From NCBI GenBank assembly GCA_037139735.1, contig JBAXFU010000046.1, forward strand, positions 1 through 24,956: a DNA stretch of 24,956 bases. Reading direction: 5' to 3'. Shown here in pieces: positions 9,077 through 15,785 of this stretch. The DNA is from UBA2402 sp037139735 (GTDB taxonomy: Bacteria > Planctomycetota > Phycisphaerae > Phycisphaerales > UBA1924). Positions within the stretch are counted from its first letter, which is position 1, and each line of letters starts with the position of its first letter. The notes under the pieces were generated by a model. That model was not told where the DNA came from. It did not search any database and saw nothing but the letters and a program-made list of their open reading frames with translations. Both the position numbers and the translations under genes were made by a program.

Positions 9077-9700
9077 ATGAGCGACCGTCCACCGCCCGAC
9101 GCCCCGACGCCCGCGTATGTCTCCCGCGGCGGCTTCAAGCTCCGCCACGCGCTCACCCACTTTGGCATCGACCCCGCGGGCCGGACATGCGTCGACCTTG
9201 GGTGCAGCACCGGCGGGTTCACGGATTGCCTGCTGCAGGCGGGCGCAGCGAAGGTGCATTCGGTCGACACGGCCTACGGGCAACTGGCGTGGAAGCTCCG
9301 CAACGATCCTCGCGTGGTCGTCACCGAACGGACCAACGCGTTGCACGCCGCGCCGCCGCCCGAGGGGGTCGACCTCGCGGTGGTCGATCTCGGATGGACC
9401 CCGCAACGACTCCTGATCCCCGCGGCGGACCGCTGGCTCCGTGCGGGCGGACGCATCATCACGCTGATCAAGCCGCACTACGAACGCAAGGACCGCGACC
9501 CCAAGGGCCTGCCGCGGGGCGGGGTGCTGGACGAAACCGCCTCGGCCGAGGAATGCCGCCGCGTGCTCGAGGGATTCCCCGCGCTGGGCATGCACGTCGA
9601 GGGCGTGACGCCTTCGCCCTTGCTCGGGGGCGAGCACAAGGGCAAGGGCACCGGCAATGTCGAGTACCTGGCGTTGGTGCGTCCGCTGCGAGATCGCTGA
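9077..9700 (+). CDS. TlyA/FtsJ-family 2'-O-methyltransferase lacking the S4 domain
   Basis: This 207-residue protein is a SAM-dependent RNA 2'-O-ribose methyltransferase of the FtsJ fold, closest in sequence to TlyA, which methylates rRNA cytidines in some bacteria. It has the TlyA block YVSRGGFKL (14-22), the SAM-binding DLGCSTGGFTDCLL (40-53) and 'YGQLAWKLRNDPRVVVTERTN' (67-87). The K-D-K-E catalytic tetrad of FtsJ enzymes can be placed at K21, D104, K132 and E196. TlyA normally carries an N-terminal S4 RNA-binding domain of about 60 residues; here only 13 residues precede YVSRGG, and the upstream DNA is occupied by lpxI. Substrate recognition must therefore differ or use a partner. The gene is probably cotranscribed with lpxI. 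It ends 9 bp from the convergent aroC, and no terminator is visible between them. Confidence 0.85.
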   Translation: MSDRPPPDAPTPAYVSRGGFKLRHALTHFGIDPAGRTCVDLGCSTGGFTDCLLQAGAAKVHSVDTAYGQLAWKLRNDPRVVVTERTNALHAAPPPEGVDLAVVDLGWTPQRLLIPAADRWLRAGGRIITLIKPHYERKDRDPKGLPRGGVLDETASAEECRRVLEGFPALGMHVEGVTPSPLLGGEHKGKGTGNVEYLALVRPLRDR

Positions 9701-9709
9701 CGGCCGCGT

Positions 9710-10873
9710 TCAGAGACTTCTCGCGGCATCGATGAAGGCCTGGTGCTGCAACCGCATCTCCTTGAGCGAGTCGCCCGAGAACTTCTCTCGCAGCACCCGC
9801 GCGATCTCGAAGCAGCAGACGTTCTCGACCACGACGCTGGCGGCGGCGACGGCGCAGATGTCGCTGCGTTCGTGCTGGCTCCGCTCGGGGGTGAGCGTCC
9901 GCAGATCGACGCTGGGCAGCCCCTGGCCGATGGTGGCGATGGGTTTCATGGCGGCTCGAACCACCACGGGCTGACCGGTGGTCATGCCGCCCTCGGTGCC
10001 GCCGGCGTTGTTTCGCGGCCGCGTGAATCCCAACGCGTTGTGCGCAGGCCGCATCGCGGCGTCGAACTCGATGGGATCGTGGACCTGGCTCCCCGGCAGG
10101 GACGCCGCCGCGAAGCCCATGCCGATCTCGACGCCCTTGATGGCCTGAATGCCCATGACCGCGCCGGCGAGCCGGGCGTCGAGACGATCTCGCCAATCCA
10201 TGCAAGAGCCCAGCCCCGGGGGACAGCCGACGACGTGCGCCTCGACGATCCCGCCGAGCGTGTCCTTGGCGAGTTTGGCATCGTGGATCGCCTTGACCTG
10301 TCGCTGGGTCGCCTCCGGATCGGGGCAGTAGGTGTCGCTGGCGTCGCGGGCGATCGCGAGCGCGGCGAGGGTCGACTCGCCCACGTCGACGGCCGTTGCG
10401 TGACCGCCGATGGCGCGGACCATGCCAAAGGACGTGATGCCGAACTCCCGCAGCAGGCAGCGAGCCAAGGCGCCCGCGGCGACCCTGGCGGCGGTCTCCC
10501 TCGCGCTCGCCCGCTCGAGCGTCTCGCGACAGTCGTTCGTGAGGTACTTGATGCTGCCGGCGAGGTCGGCGTGGCCGGGACGCGGCCTGTGCACGGGGGG
10601 CGTACGTTCGAGATCGTCGAGTCGCGAATCGCGGTTGCGAATGAGCATCGTCACGGGCGAACCGATGGCAAGGCCCCGACGCACGCCGCTGAGGATCTCG
10701 ACGCGATCGGACTCGATGTGCTGGCGTCCGCCGCGGCCGTAGCCGCCTTGCCGTCGCGTCAACTCGGCGTTGATGAAGGCCTCGTCGACGGGCAGGCCGG
10801 CGGGCAGGCCGCAGACGGTGGCGACGAGGCCGGGCCCGTGCGATTCTCCGGCGGTCTGGCAGTGCAGCGACAT
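9710..10873 (-). CDS. aroC: Chorismate synthase
   Basis: AroC is the FMN-dependent last step of the shikimate pathway: it eliminates phosphate from 5-enolpyruvylshikimate-3-phosphate to give chorismate, the precursor of aromatic amino acids and folate. The 387-residue length is normal. The family signatures are present: TAGESHGPGL with H12, the arginine-rich RRQGGYGRGGRQ (40-51), HRPRPGHAD with H101, and DCRETLERASARETAARVAAGA. H12 and H101 correspond to the two catalytic histidines known in the family. The ATG at 10873 gives the usual compact N-terminus. It is divergent from trmB, with 62 bp between start codons. A -10-like TACGCT on the minus strand (10886-10881) ends only 7 bases before the ATG, so the transcript may be leaderless. 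Confidence 0.97.
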   Translation of the reverse strand: MSLHCQTAGESHGPGLVATVCGLPAGLPVDEAFINAELTRRQGGYGRGGRQHIESDRVEILSGVRRGLAIGSPVTMLIRNRDSRLDDLERTPPVHRPRPGHADLAGSIKYLTNDCRETLERASARETAARVAAGALARCLLREFGITSFGMVRAIGGHATAVDVGESTLAALAIARDASDTYCPDPEATQRQVKAIHDAKLAKDTLGGIVEAHVVGCPPGLGSCMDWRDRLDARLAGAVMGIQAIKGVEIGMGFAAASLPGSQVHDPIEFDAAMRPAHNALGFTRPRNNAGGTEGGMTTGQPVVVRAAMKPIATIGQGLPSVDLRTLTPERSQHERSDICAVAAASVVVENVCCFEIARVLREKFSGDSLKEMRLQHQAFIDAARSL

Positions 10874-10935
10874 CGGTACAAGCGTAGGAACGCGGGGGTC
10901 GCGTCCCGTCGCCGCGGCCCCGTACCCTTGGAACC

Positions 10936-11724
10936 ATGGGATTCGGACTCGGACACGGACGCGACCTCGACGACGCCCCGGGCGTGATCGGCGTGACGGA
11001 AACGCAGTTGCCCCCGCTGCCCGACGAGGCGATGGGGAACGCGCTAGCGGGGCGGCTCGATCCTCGACGCTGGTTCGCCGCCGCGGACCGGCGGTTCGAG
11101 ATCGAGATCGGCTGCGGCAAGGGGACGTTCATTCTCGAGACGGCGAAGGCCAATCCCCAGACCAACTTCCTCGGCATCGAATGGGCGCGGGAGTTCTACC
11201 TCTACGCAGCCGATCGCGTGCGGCGTGCGCAACTCGCCAACGTGCGGATGCTTCGGACCGACGCGGCGGAGTTCCTTCGATGGCGTTGCGACGACGGCAT
11301 CGCGTCGGTCATCCACCTGTACTTCTCCGACCCCTGGCCCAAGCGCAAGCACCACAAGAATCGGGTCGTCCAGCATCGGTTCCTGGCCGAGGCGTGGCGA
11401 GTCCTCGCGCCGGGCGGGGAGTTGCGCGTGGTGACCGATCACGACGACCTGTGGGTGTGGGACGTGGCGCACTTCGGGATCTGGACCGAACCTCTCGCGT
11501 GGGCGTCTTGGGTCGCGGGTCGATCCGCGCCGGGGCCCGAGCATCAGAGCGTGCCGCCCGCGGCCGTGCTGCCTTCGATCGAACCGGGCCTGACGCCCTT
11601 CGCGGCCGAGGCCTTCGTGCCGCCGGCGTGGGTGGGCGAGGGGGAACTGGTGGGGACGAACTACGAACGCAAGTTCCGCAAGGACGATCGCCCCCCGCAC
11701 TCGATGGTGCTTCGCAAGCGGTGA
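10936..11724 (+). CDS. trmB: tRNA (guanine-N7)-methyltransferase
   Basis: TrmB uses SAM to form m7G46 in the tRNA variable loop. This 262-residue protein shows the SAM-binding motif EIEIGCGKGTF (55-65), the GIEWAR segment (80-85), the diagnostic TrmB motif FSDPWPKRKHHKNR (130-143), and near the C-terminus GTNYERKF, matching the substrate-contacting T-x-x-E region of the family. It has about 50 extra N-terminal residues before the methyltransferase core, rich in Asp and Pro, with no recognised domain. The ATG at 10936 is preceded by TTGGAACC and by TACCCT (10923-10928), a -10-like element 7 bases upstream of the start. It is divergent from aroC. Confidence 0.95.
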   Translation: MGFGLGHGRDLDDAPGVIGVTETQLPPLPDEAMGNALAGRLDPRRWFAAADRRFEIEIGCGKGTFILETAKANPQTNFLGIEWAREFYLYAADRVRRAQLANVRMLRTDAAEFLRWRCDDGIASVIHLYFSDPWPKRKHHKNRVVQHRFLAEAWRVLAPGGELRVVTDHDDLWVWDVAHFGIWTEPLAWASWVAGRSAPGPEHQSVPPAAVLPSIEPGLTPFAAEAFVPPAWVGEGELVGTNYERKFRKDDRPPHSMVLRKR

Positions 11725-11849
11725 CCCGGGCCAATCCCGCGAGCGACGCCCTTGGGGGGTATGCTTGGCGCGAGCGACGGCTCGGCGAGGGTGCCGGCGG
11801 ATTGACGCCTCACGCCGGTCGGATCAGCGAGCGAACCGGGAACGATCCC

Positions 11850-12641
11850 ATGGACCATCCGACACCGCCCCCCGCTTCCGAAGGATCGACGGCTCGCATG
11901 GCGATTCCGACCTCCCCCGCTTCACCCACGTCCCCCGCCACGCTGCCGATCTCGGAGACGTTCCTGTCGGTGCAGGGCGAGGGGAAGCTCACGGGCGTGC
12001 CTTCGTTCTTCATCAGGACGAGCGGGTGCAACCTGCGGTGTCGCTGGTGCGACACGCCCTACGCGAGTTGGAACCCCGAGCGGACGATCCGCTCGGTGGA
12101 CGAGTTGGTGGACGAGGTGGCGGCCAGCGGCGTGCGTCACGCGGTGCTGACGGGCGGCGAGCCGATGATGTTCCCGTCGCTCGATCGGCTGGCGCAGGCC
12201 CTGCGGGAGCGGTCGATCCACATCACGATCGAGACGGCCGGCACCTTGTTCCGGGAACTCCCCTGCGACCTGATGAGCATCAGCCCCAAGCTCGCGGACT
12301 CGACGCCCAAGCCGGGCGACCCGCGAGATCCGTCGGGGTCGTGGCGGCTGCTGCACGATCAGCGGCGGATCAACCCCCCGGTGATCCAATCCCTGATCGA
12401 CCGCTCCCCCGACTTCCAGCTCAAGTTCGTGGTGTCGGGCGAGGCCGACCTCGCGGAAATCCAGGACCTTCTGGGCCTCCTGCGGGGCTGGCGGCCTTCG
12501 GACGTGCTGTTGATGCCCGAGGGGGTGACACCCCCCTCTCCCACGACGCGGCAATGGCTGGTGCAGGCATGCGTTCGGCGGGGGTACCGGTACTGTCCGC
12601 GCCTTCATATCGACCTGTTCGGTCACACGCGGGGCACGTGA
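11850..12641 (+). CDS. queE: 7-carboxy-7-deazaguanine synthase, radical SAM
   Basis: QueE converts 6-carboxytetrahydropterin to 7-carboxy-7-deazaguanine, the ring-contraction step toward queuosine and other deazaguanines. The 263-residue product has the QueE opening 'ISETFLSVQGEGKLTGVPSFFIRTSGC', the [4Fe-4S] motif C60-x3-C64-x2-C67 (CNLRCRWC), DTPYASW, and the glycine-rich TGGEPMM of radical SAM enzymes. The C-terminal 'RLHIDLFGHTRGT' is also family-like. The ATG at 11850 follows GGGA at a reasonable distance; an alternative ATG at 11898 would drop 16 low-complexity Pro/Ser/Thr residues. No queC, queD or queF is in the window, so the pathway is scattered here. In the 125-bp upstream gap a -10-like TATGCT (11760-11765) and a small hairpin (11794-11818) are visible. 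Confidence 0.93.
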   Translation: MDHPTPPPASEGSTARMAIPTSPASPTSPATLPISETFLSVQGEGKLTGVPSFFIRTSGCNLRCRWCDTPYASWNPERTIRSVDELVDEVAASGVRHAVLTGGEPMMFPSLDRLAQALRERSIHITIETAGTLFRELPCDLMSISPKLADSTPKPGDPRDPSGSWRLLHDQRRINPPVIQSLIDRSPDFQLKFVVSGEADLAEIQDLLGLLRGWRPSDVLLMPEGVTPPSPTTRQWLVQACVRRGYRYCPRLHIDLFGHTRGT

Positions 12642-12745
12642 CCCCGGCCCCGCCGAAGGCCTACCATTCTCCGGACGCGGCGGGGTCGACTTTGGGCTCG
12701 GTCCTCGGGCGTTCCCGCACCTTGGCCCCGACGGAAAGACCTTCC

Positions 12746-13051
12746 ATGAACACGCTTGCATTCATCGGCAACATCGGCCCGTTCGAGTGGATGGTGATCC
12801 TCGTCATCGGCCTGCTCATCTTCGGCAAGCGGTTGCCTGAAGTGGGCAAGAGCCTGGGCAAGGGCATCGTGGAGTTCAAGAAGGGGCTCAAGGGCATCGA
12901 TGACGAGGTCGAGCAGGCCTCGTCTCGCCGGAGCGAACTGCCCGACCACGAGCGTCACTACCGCGCCCCCATCACGGACGGCCAGGAGCGCCGCGTGAGC
13001 CGCGAGGACGCCGTGGAACAGTCCGCCGCGCCTCGCCAGCCCATGGCCTGA
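12746..13051 (+). CDS. tatA: Sec-independent translocase subunit TatA
   Basis: TatA multimers form the protein-conducting element of the twin-arginine translocon in the inner membrane. The 101-residue protein has the standard plan: a short N-terminus with the polar residue E14, one transmembrane helix (about 12-27, EWMVILVIGLLIFG), the FG hinge, an amphipathic helix (KRLPEVGKSLGKGIVEFKKGLKGI, about 28-51), then a charged disordered tail. GGAAAGA (12733-12739) gives a good ribosome binding site 6 bases before the ATG. TatB is similar in sequence, but the FGKRLPEVGKSLGKG hinge and short length favour TatA. No tatC is adjacent. The gene ends just before a strong terminator, so it is separated from dnaX. 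Confidence 0.92.
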   Translation: MNTLAFIGNIGPFEWMVILVIGLLIFGKRLPEVGKSLGKGIVEFKKGLKGIDDEVEQASSRRSELPDHERHYRAPITDGQERRVSREDAVEQSAAPRQPMA

Positions 13052-13077
13052 GGCCGCCCACCTCGCGACGACCCGAC

Positions 13078-13104
13078 AGGCACGCCTCGAACGCGTGCCT
13101 TTTT
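13078..13104 (+). terminator. Intrinsic terminator after tatA
   Basis: The perfect 8-bp stem AGGCACGC (13078-13085) / GCGTGCCT (13093-13100) with a 7-nt loop runs directly into a five-T tract (13100-13104). It is 26 bases after the tatA stop and is the clearest rho-independent terminator in the window. Confidence 0.9.
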
Positions 13105-13179
13105 CATGCGCCTTGGCCGTCCCGGGGGCGTGATCGCTGGGGGTTGGCCCACCCGACCTTCGCCTATCCTCGCCACGCC

Positions 13180-14295
13180 ATGGCCTACACCGTTCTCGCA
13201 CGCAGGTATCGCTCGAGGCAGTTCGACGAGGTGATCGGCCAGGAAGCGATCACGCGAACGCTGCTCAACGCGATCAAGACGGATCGCGTCGCGCACGCGT
13301 ACCTCTTCGTGGGCACTCGCGGGGTGGGCAAGACGACGTCGGCCCGCCTGTTCGCCAAGGCGATCAACGGGGGCACGCCCGAGGTGGACGACGCGATCAT
13401 GCGCGGGCAGGACACCGACGTGATCGAGATCGACGCCGCGAGCAACACCGGCGTCGACGACGCCCGCGAACTGATCGCAAGCTGCGGCTATCGCCCCATG
13501 CGGGGCAAGTACAAGGTCTTCATCATCGACGAGGTCCACATGCTCTCGACCAGCGCGTTCAACGCGCTGCTCAAGACCATGGAGGAGCCCCCGGAGCACG
13601 TGGTCTTCATCCTGTGCACGACGGACCAGCACAAGGTGCCGGCCACGATCCAGAGTCGCTGCCAGCGATTCGAGTTCAGGGCCATCCCCGCCGACCTGAT
13701 CGCCAAGCACCTGGCGCACGTCTTCAAGGAGGAGGGTGTCGAGGCCGACCCCGAGCTCGTCGAGGCGGTCGCCAGGCAGGGCAACGGCTCGATGCGAGAC
13801 GCCCTCTCGATCGCCGATCGCCTGCTGGCCTGCGGTCAGAAGAGGCTGACGGCCGAGACGCTCGAACAGTTGCTCGGCCTGCCGAGCCGCGAACTGGTCT
13901 CCGAGATGATCAAGGCCTTCGCGGCCGGCGACGCCGCCAAGGCGCTCGAACGCGGCAAGGACCTGATCGCCAAGGGCGTGAGCATCGATCAGTGTCTCGA
14001 GGCGATGCTGCTCCGCCTTCGCGACCTGCTGGTGCTGAAGGTCTGCGGCGACCAGACCTCGCTGGTCGAGGCCAGCCCCGAGACGCGAGCCCGCGAGTCG
14101 GCGATGGCCGCGCCCTTCGAACCCGCCGCGCTCGTGCACATGATCGCCTTGTGCGAGAACGTGCAGCGGTCGGCCAAGAGCAGCAGCGTGCCCAGGGCGA
14201 TCTTCGATGCGGCGTTGGTGCGGATGGCCATCACCGACAAGCTGGCCGATGCCGCGGCGATCATCTCGGGAGCTTCCGCACCAAAAAAAGCCTGA
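13180..14295 (+). CDS. dnaX: DNA polymerase III subunit gamma/tau, frame-0 (short) product
   Basis: DnaX is the clamp-loader ATPase that organises the replicative polymerase. The frame-0 product has 371 residues and covers ATPase domains I-II and the oligomerisation domain III. Visible motifs are MAYTVLARRYRSRQFDEVIGQ at the N-terminus, Walker A GTRGVGKTT (45-53), IEIDAASN (82-89), Walker B FIIDEVHML (114-122), sensor-1 ILCTTDQHKVPATIQ, and the SRC arginine finger (159-161). The zinc module that normally carries four cysteines between Walker A and EIDAAS is absent; GGTPEVDDAIMRGQD replaces it. The protein stops two codons after a phased A7 slippery run, while coding continues in the -1 frame (see 14289-14570). 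A ribosomal -1 shift would give 463 residues. Upstream, a -10-like TATCCT (13165-13170) lies 9 bases before the ATG. ybaB follows, as in many bacteria. Confidence 0.95.
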   Translation: MAYTVLARRYRSRQFDEVIGQEAITRTLLNAIKTDRVAHAYLFVGTRGVGKTTSARLFAKAINGGTPEVDDAIMRGQDTDVIEIDAASNTGVDDARELIASCGYRPMRGKYKVFIIDEVHMLSTSAFNALLKTMEEPPEHVVFILCTTDQHKVPATIQSRCQRFEFRAIPADLIAKHLAHVFKEEGVEADPELVEAVARQGNGSMRDALSIADRLLACGQKRLTAETLEQLLGLPSRELVSEMIKAFAAGDAAKALERGKDLIAKGVSIDQCLEAMLLRLRDLLVLKVCGDQTSLVEASPETRARESAMAAPFEPAALVHMIALCENVQRSAKSSSVPRAIFDAALVRMAITDKLADAAAIISGASAPKKA

Positions 14296-14314
14296 CGGCC
14301 GGCGCCACGCCGGC
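14268..14314 (+). promoter_or_regulatory. Predicted programmed -1 frameshift cassette in dnaX
   Basis: Three elements are in register. An internal Shine-Dalgarno-like GGGAG (14268-14272) is followed after 10 bases by the heptamer A AAA AAA (14283-14289), phased to frame 0 as ccA AAA AAA. After an 8-base spacer containing the frame-0 TGA (14293-14295), a perfect 7-bp stem GCCGGCG/CGCCGGC (14298-14304 and 14308-14314) closes a 3-nt loop. Known E. coli dnaX frameshifting uses an AGGGAG element 10 nt upstream of A AAA AAG and a downstream hairpin, so the layout is nearly the same. Transcriptional slippage on the A7 run is the main alternative mechanism. Confidence 0.8.
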
Positions 14315-14570
14315 GGCGACGACGAAGGCGGTCCTCCCGCCGACACCGTCGCCCCGGTCGCTGCCCGTCGCCACGGCGACGCAGCCTGCGGCACCGGCCA
14401 CCGAGGTTCCGCCGCCACGTCCGGCGGCGTCGCCACCGACTCCCGCCGCCGCACCCGCAGCGACGCCGGATGTGGCGACGATCTCGGAGCATCCGCTCGT
14501 GAAGCAGACGATGGAGTTGTTCGGGGCCCGGGTGGTGACGGTGCAAGCCCGCGTCCGCCGCGAATCGTGA
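14289..14570 (+). CDS. dnaX: dnaX -1 frame extension (tau-like C-terminal region)
   Basis: This is the second part of dnaX, read only after a -1 shift on the A7 run; it has no start codon of its own near its beginning. It adds 93 residues: SLTAG, then a Pro/Ala/Thr-rich linker of about 60 residues of the kind that separates DnaX domain III from its C-terminus, then ISEHPLVKQTMELFGARVVTVQARVRRES. The HPLVKQTMELFGARVV segment (14490-14537) resembles the 'DPLVxxAxxLFGxxxVxV' end found on many bacterial DnaX proteins. The codons keep the strong G/C third-position bias of the neighbours, which supports real coding. The extension is much shorter than the E. coli tau-specific part (about 210 residues), so polymerase and helicase contacts may differ. 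A sequencing indel or natural frameshift mutation cannot be excluded from one sequence. Confidence 0.8.
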   Translation, partial: SLTAGATPAATTKAVLPPTPSPRSLPVATATQPAAPATEVPPPRPAASPPTPAAAPAATPDVATISEHPLVKQTMELFGARVVTVQARVRRES

Positions 14571-14619
14571 CCGTCAAGACCGCGCCGGCGTCGCCGCGAC
14601 CCGGCCAGGAGCCATGTGC

Positions 14620-14991
14620 ATGTTCGATCAGCTCAAGTCGCTGGGCGCCATTGCGGGCCTGCTCAAGAACAAGGAGAAGCTCAGAGAAGCCGCGGACCGC
14701 GTCAAGGCGAAGATGGAGGCCACCCGCGTCATCGGCGAGGCGGGTGCCGGCGCCGCTCGCGTCGTGGTCAGCGGCACGATGAAGGTGCTCGAGGTGGAGC
14801 TCGCGCCCGGCCTGGTGCAAGGCATGAACGCCGATCCTCGCACTCGCGCCTTGGCGGGCACGCTGATCGCCGAGGCGGTGAACGAGGGTCTCCGACGCGC
14901 GCAGTACGCGATGAAGGAGGCCGTCGAGGAGGAATCTCGCGCCTTGGGCATCGAGGGCCTTCCCGGGCTCGAGAACCTGCTGGGATCCTGA
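14620..14991 (+). CDS. ybaB: YbaB/EbfC family nucleoid-associated protein
   Basis: YbaB/EbfC proteins are small homodimeric DNA-binding proteins, often encoded directly after dnaX. The 123-residue product begins MFDQLKSLGAIAGLLKNKEKL, contains a charged helix (KLREAADRVKAKMEATR), the VVVSGTMKVLEVELAPGL beta region and the long C-terminal helix EAVNEGLRRAQYAMKEAVEEES, all typical of the family. AGGAG (14607-14611) is 8 bases from the ATG at 14620 but only 2 from an ATG at 14614, so the later start is preferred. It follows the frameshifted dnaX stop by 49 bases. recR, often the next gene, is not here. Confidence 0.9.
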   Translation: MFDQLKSLGAIAGLLKNKEKLREAADRVKAKMEATRVIGEAGAGAARVVVSGTMKVLEVELAPGLVQGMNADPRTRALAGTLIAEAVNEGLRRAQYAMKEAVEEESRALGIEGLPGLENLLGS

Positions 14992-15005
14992 GGGCGAGCC
15001 TCTGC

Positions 15006-15752
15006 ATGCAGCAGCCGGTGATCGACATCGCGGGGATCGAGTGCTGGCGGATCGACGCCGCACGGGGCGACCTTCTCGTCACCATCACGCGAGACCGGCC
15101 GCCGCCGCCGACCGCCGCGGTCGAGGCGGAGTGGGCGCGTCGCGTCGCGGCCAACCCGATGCTCCACGATGGCGGCGTGCTGAGCGTGCTCGGGTTCGAC
15201 GCCGAGGCCAACGCCATCGCGGCACGTCGCGACACCTACAAGCGGCTGGCGGTCCAGCCTCGGGTGCCCACCGGCGTCCGGCTTCTGGCGGTGACGGCCA
15301 TGCTGCGGGCCGTCGACGCCTCGGGGGCCTCGCACGTGCTCCTGGGACGTCGCTCGCACCGGACCCGGATCTACGGCGGGTGCTGGGAGCTTGGGCCCTC
15401 GGGCGGCGTGGGGATGCCTCAGCCGGCTGTTGAACGGATGGGGCTCGCCGAGTTGTGCGAGCACCTGGTCGAGGAGGTCCGCGAGGAGGCGGGGCTGCGG
15501 GTCAAGGGGCCCGGCGTGCCGGTGGCCTATGTGCGGGATCACGTCGCGTTCAGCGACGACCTCGTGATCGTGCTCGAGGCGGGGCCGCTGGAGGAGGTTC
15601 GCGCCTCGGCGGGGCCGGCGAACTGGGAGTATGAAGCGACCTGCTGGATGCCCGTGGCCGACGCGGCTCGCTTCGACGGCCCCGAGACGATCGGAGCGAC
15701 GCGTGCCATCTTCCGGACGATGGGATGGGTCGCGAGTGGCCCGGCGACCTGA
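15006..15752 (+). CDS. Nudix-fold hydrolase-like protein
   Basis: This 248-residue protein has a Nudix-like domain in its C-terminal two thirds. The strand-helix region 'LLGRRSHRTRIYGGCWELGPSGGV' is followed by 'LCEHLVEEVREEAGLRV' (about 151-166), matching the REUxEExGU core of a Nudix box with Glu replacing the usual Arg. The distance between the glycine strand and the helix is longer than the canonical 23-residue box. If active, it would hydrolyse a nucleoside diphosphate linked to another moiety, with Mg2+ bound by the glutamates. About 90 N-terminal residues belong to no domain I can name. The start is 14 bases after the ybaB stop, which suggests one dnaX-ybaB-nudix transcript. The substrate cannot be told from sequence. 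Confidence 0.8.
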   Translation: MQQPVIDIAGIECWRIDAARGDLLVTITRDRPPPPTAAVEAEWARRVAANPMLHDGGVLSVLGFDAEANAIAARRDTYKRLAVQPRVPTGVRLLAVTAMLRAVDASGASHVLLGRRSHRTRIYGGCWELGPSGGVGMPQPAVERMGLAELCEHLVEEVREEAGLRVKGPGVPVAYVRDHVAFSDDLVIVLEAGPLEEVRASAGPANWEYEATCWMPVADAARFDGPETIGATRAIFRTMGWVASGPAT

Positions 15753-15785
15753 GGGCTTCTCGTGGCATTCGACTATTCTTCCCGA

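Noticed and set aside
11794..11818. Hairpin upstream of queE as a preQ1 or queuosine riboswitch
   Set aside because: It is a simple 6-bp GC stem with a 13-base loop and no preQ1 aptamer features; expected by chance in GC-rich DNA.
14283..14295. TGA after the A7 run as a selenocysteine codon
   Set aside because: Reading through TGA stays in frame 0, which does not give the DnaX-like tail. The coding continuation is in the -1 frame, so frameshifting explains it better.
12958..15063. 701-codon minus-strand open frame opposite dnaX and ybaB
   Set aside because: It is an antisense shadow of dnaX and ybaB, with no recognisable domain.
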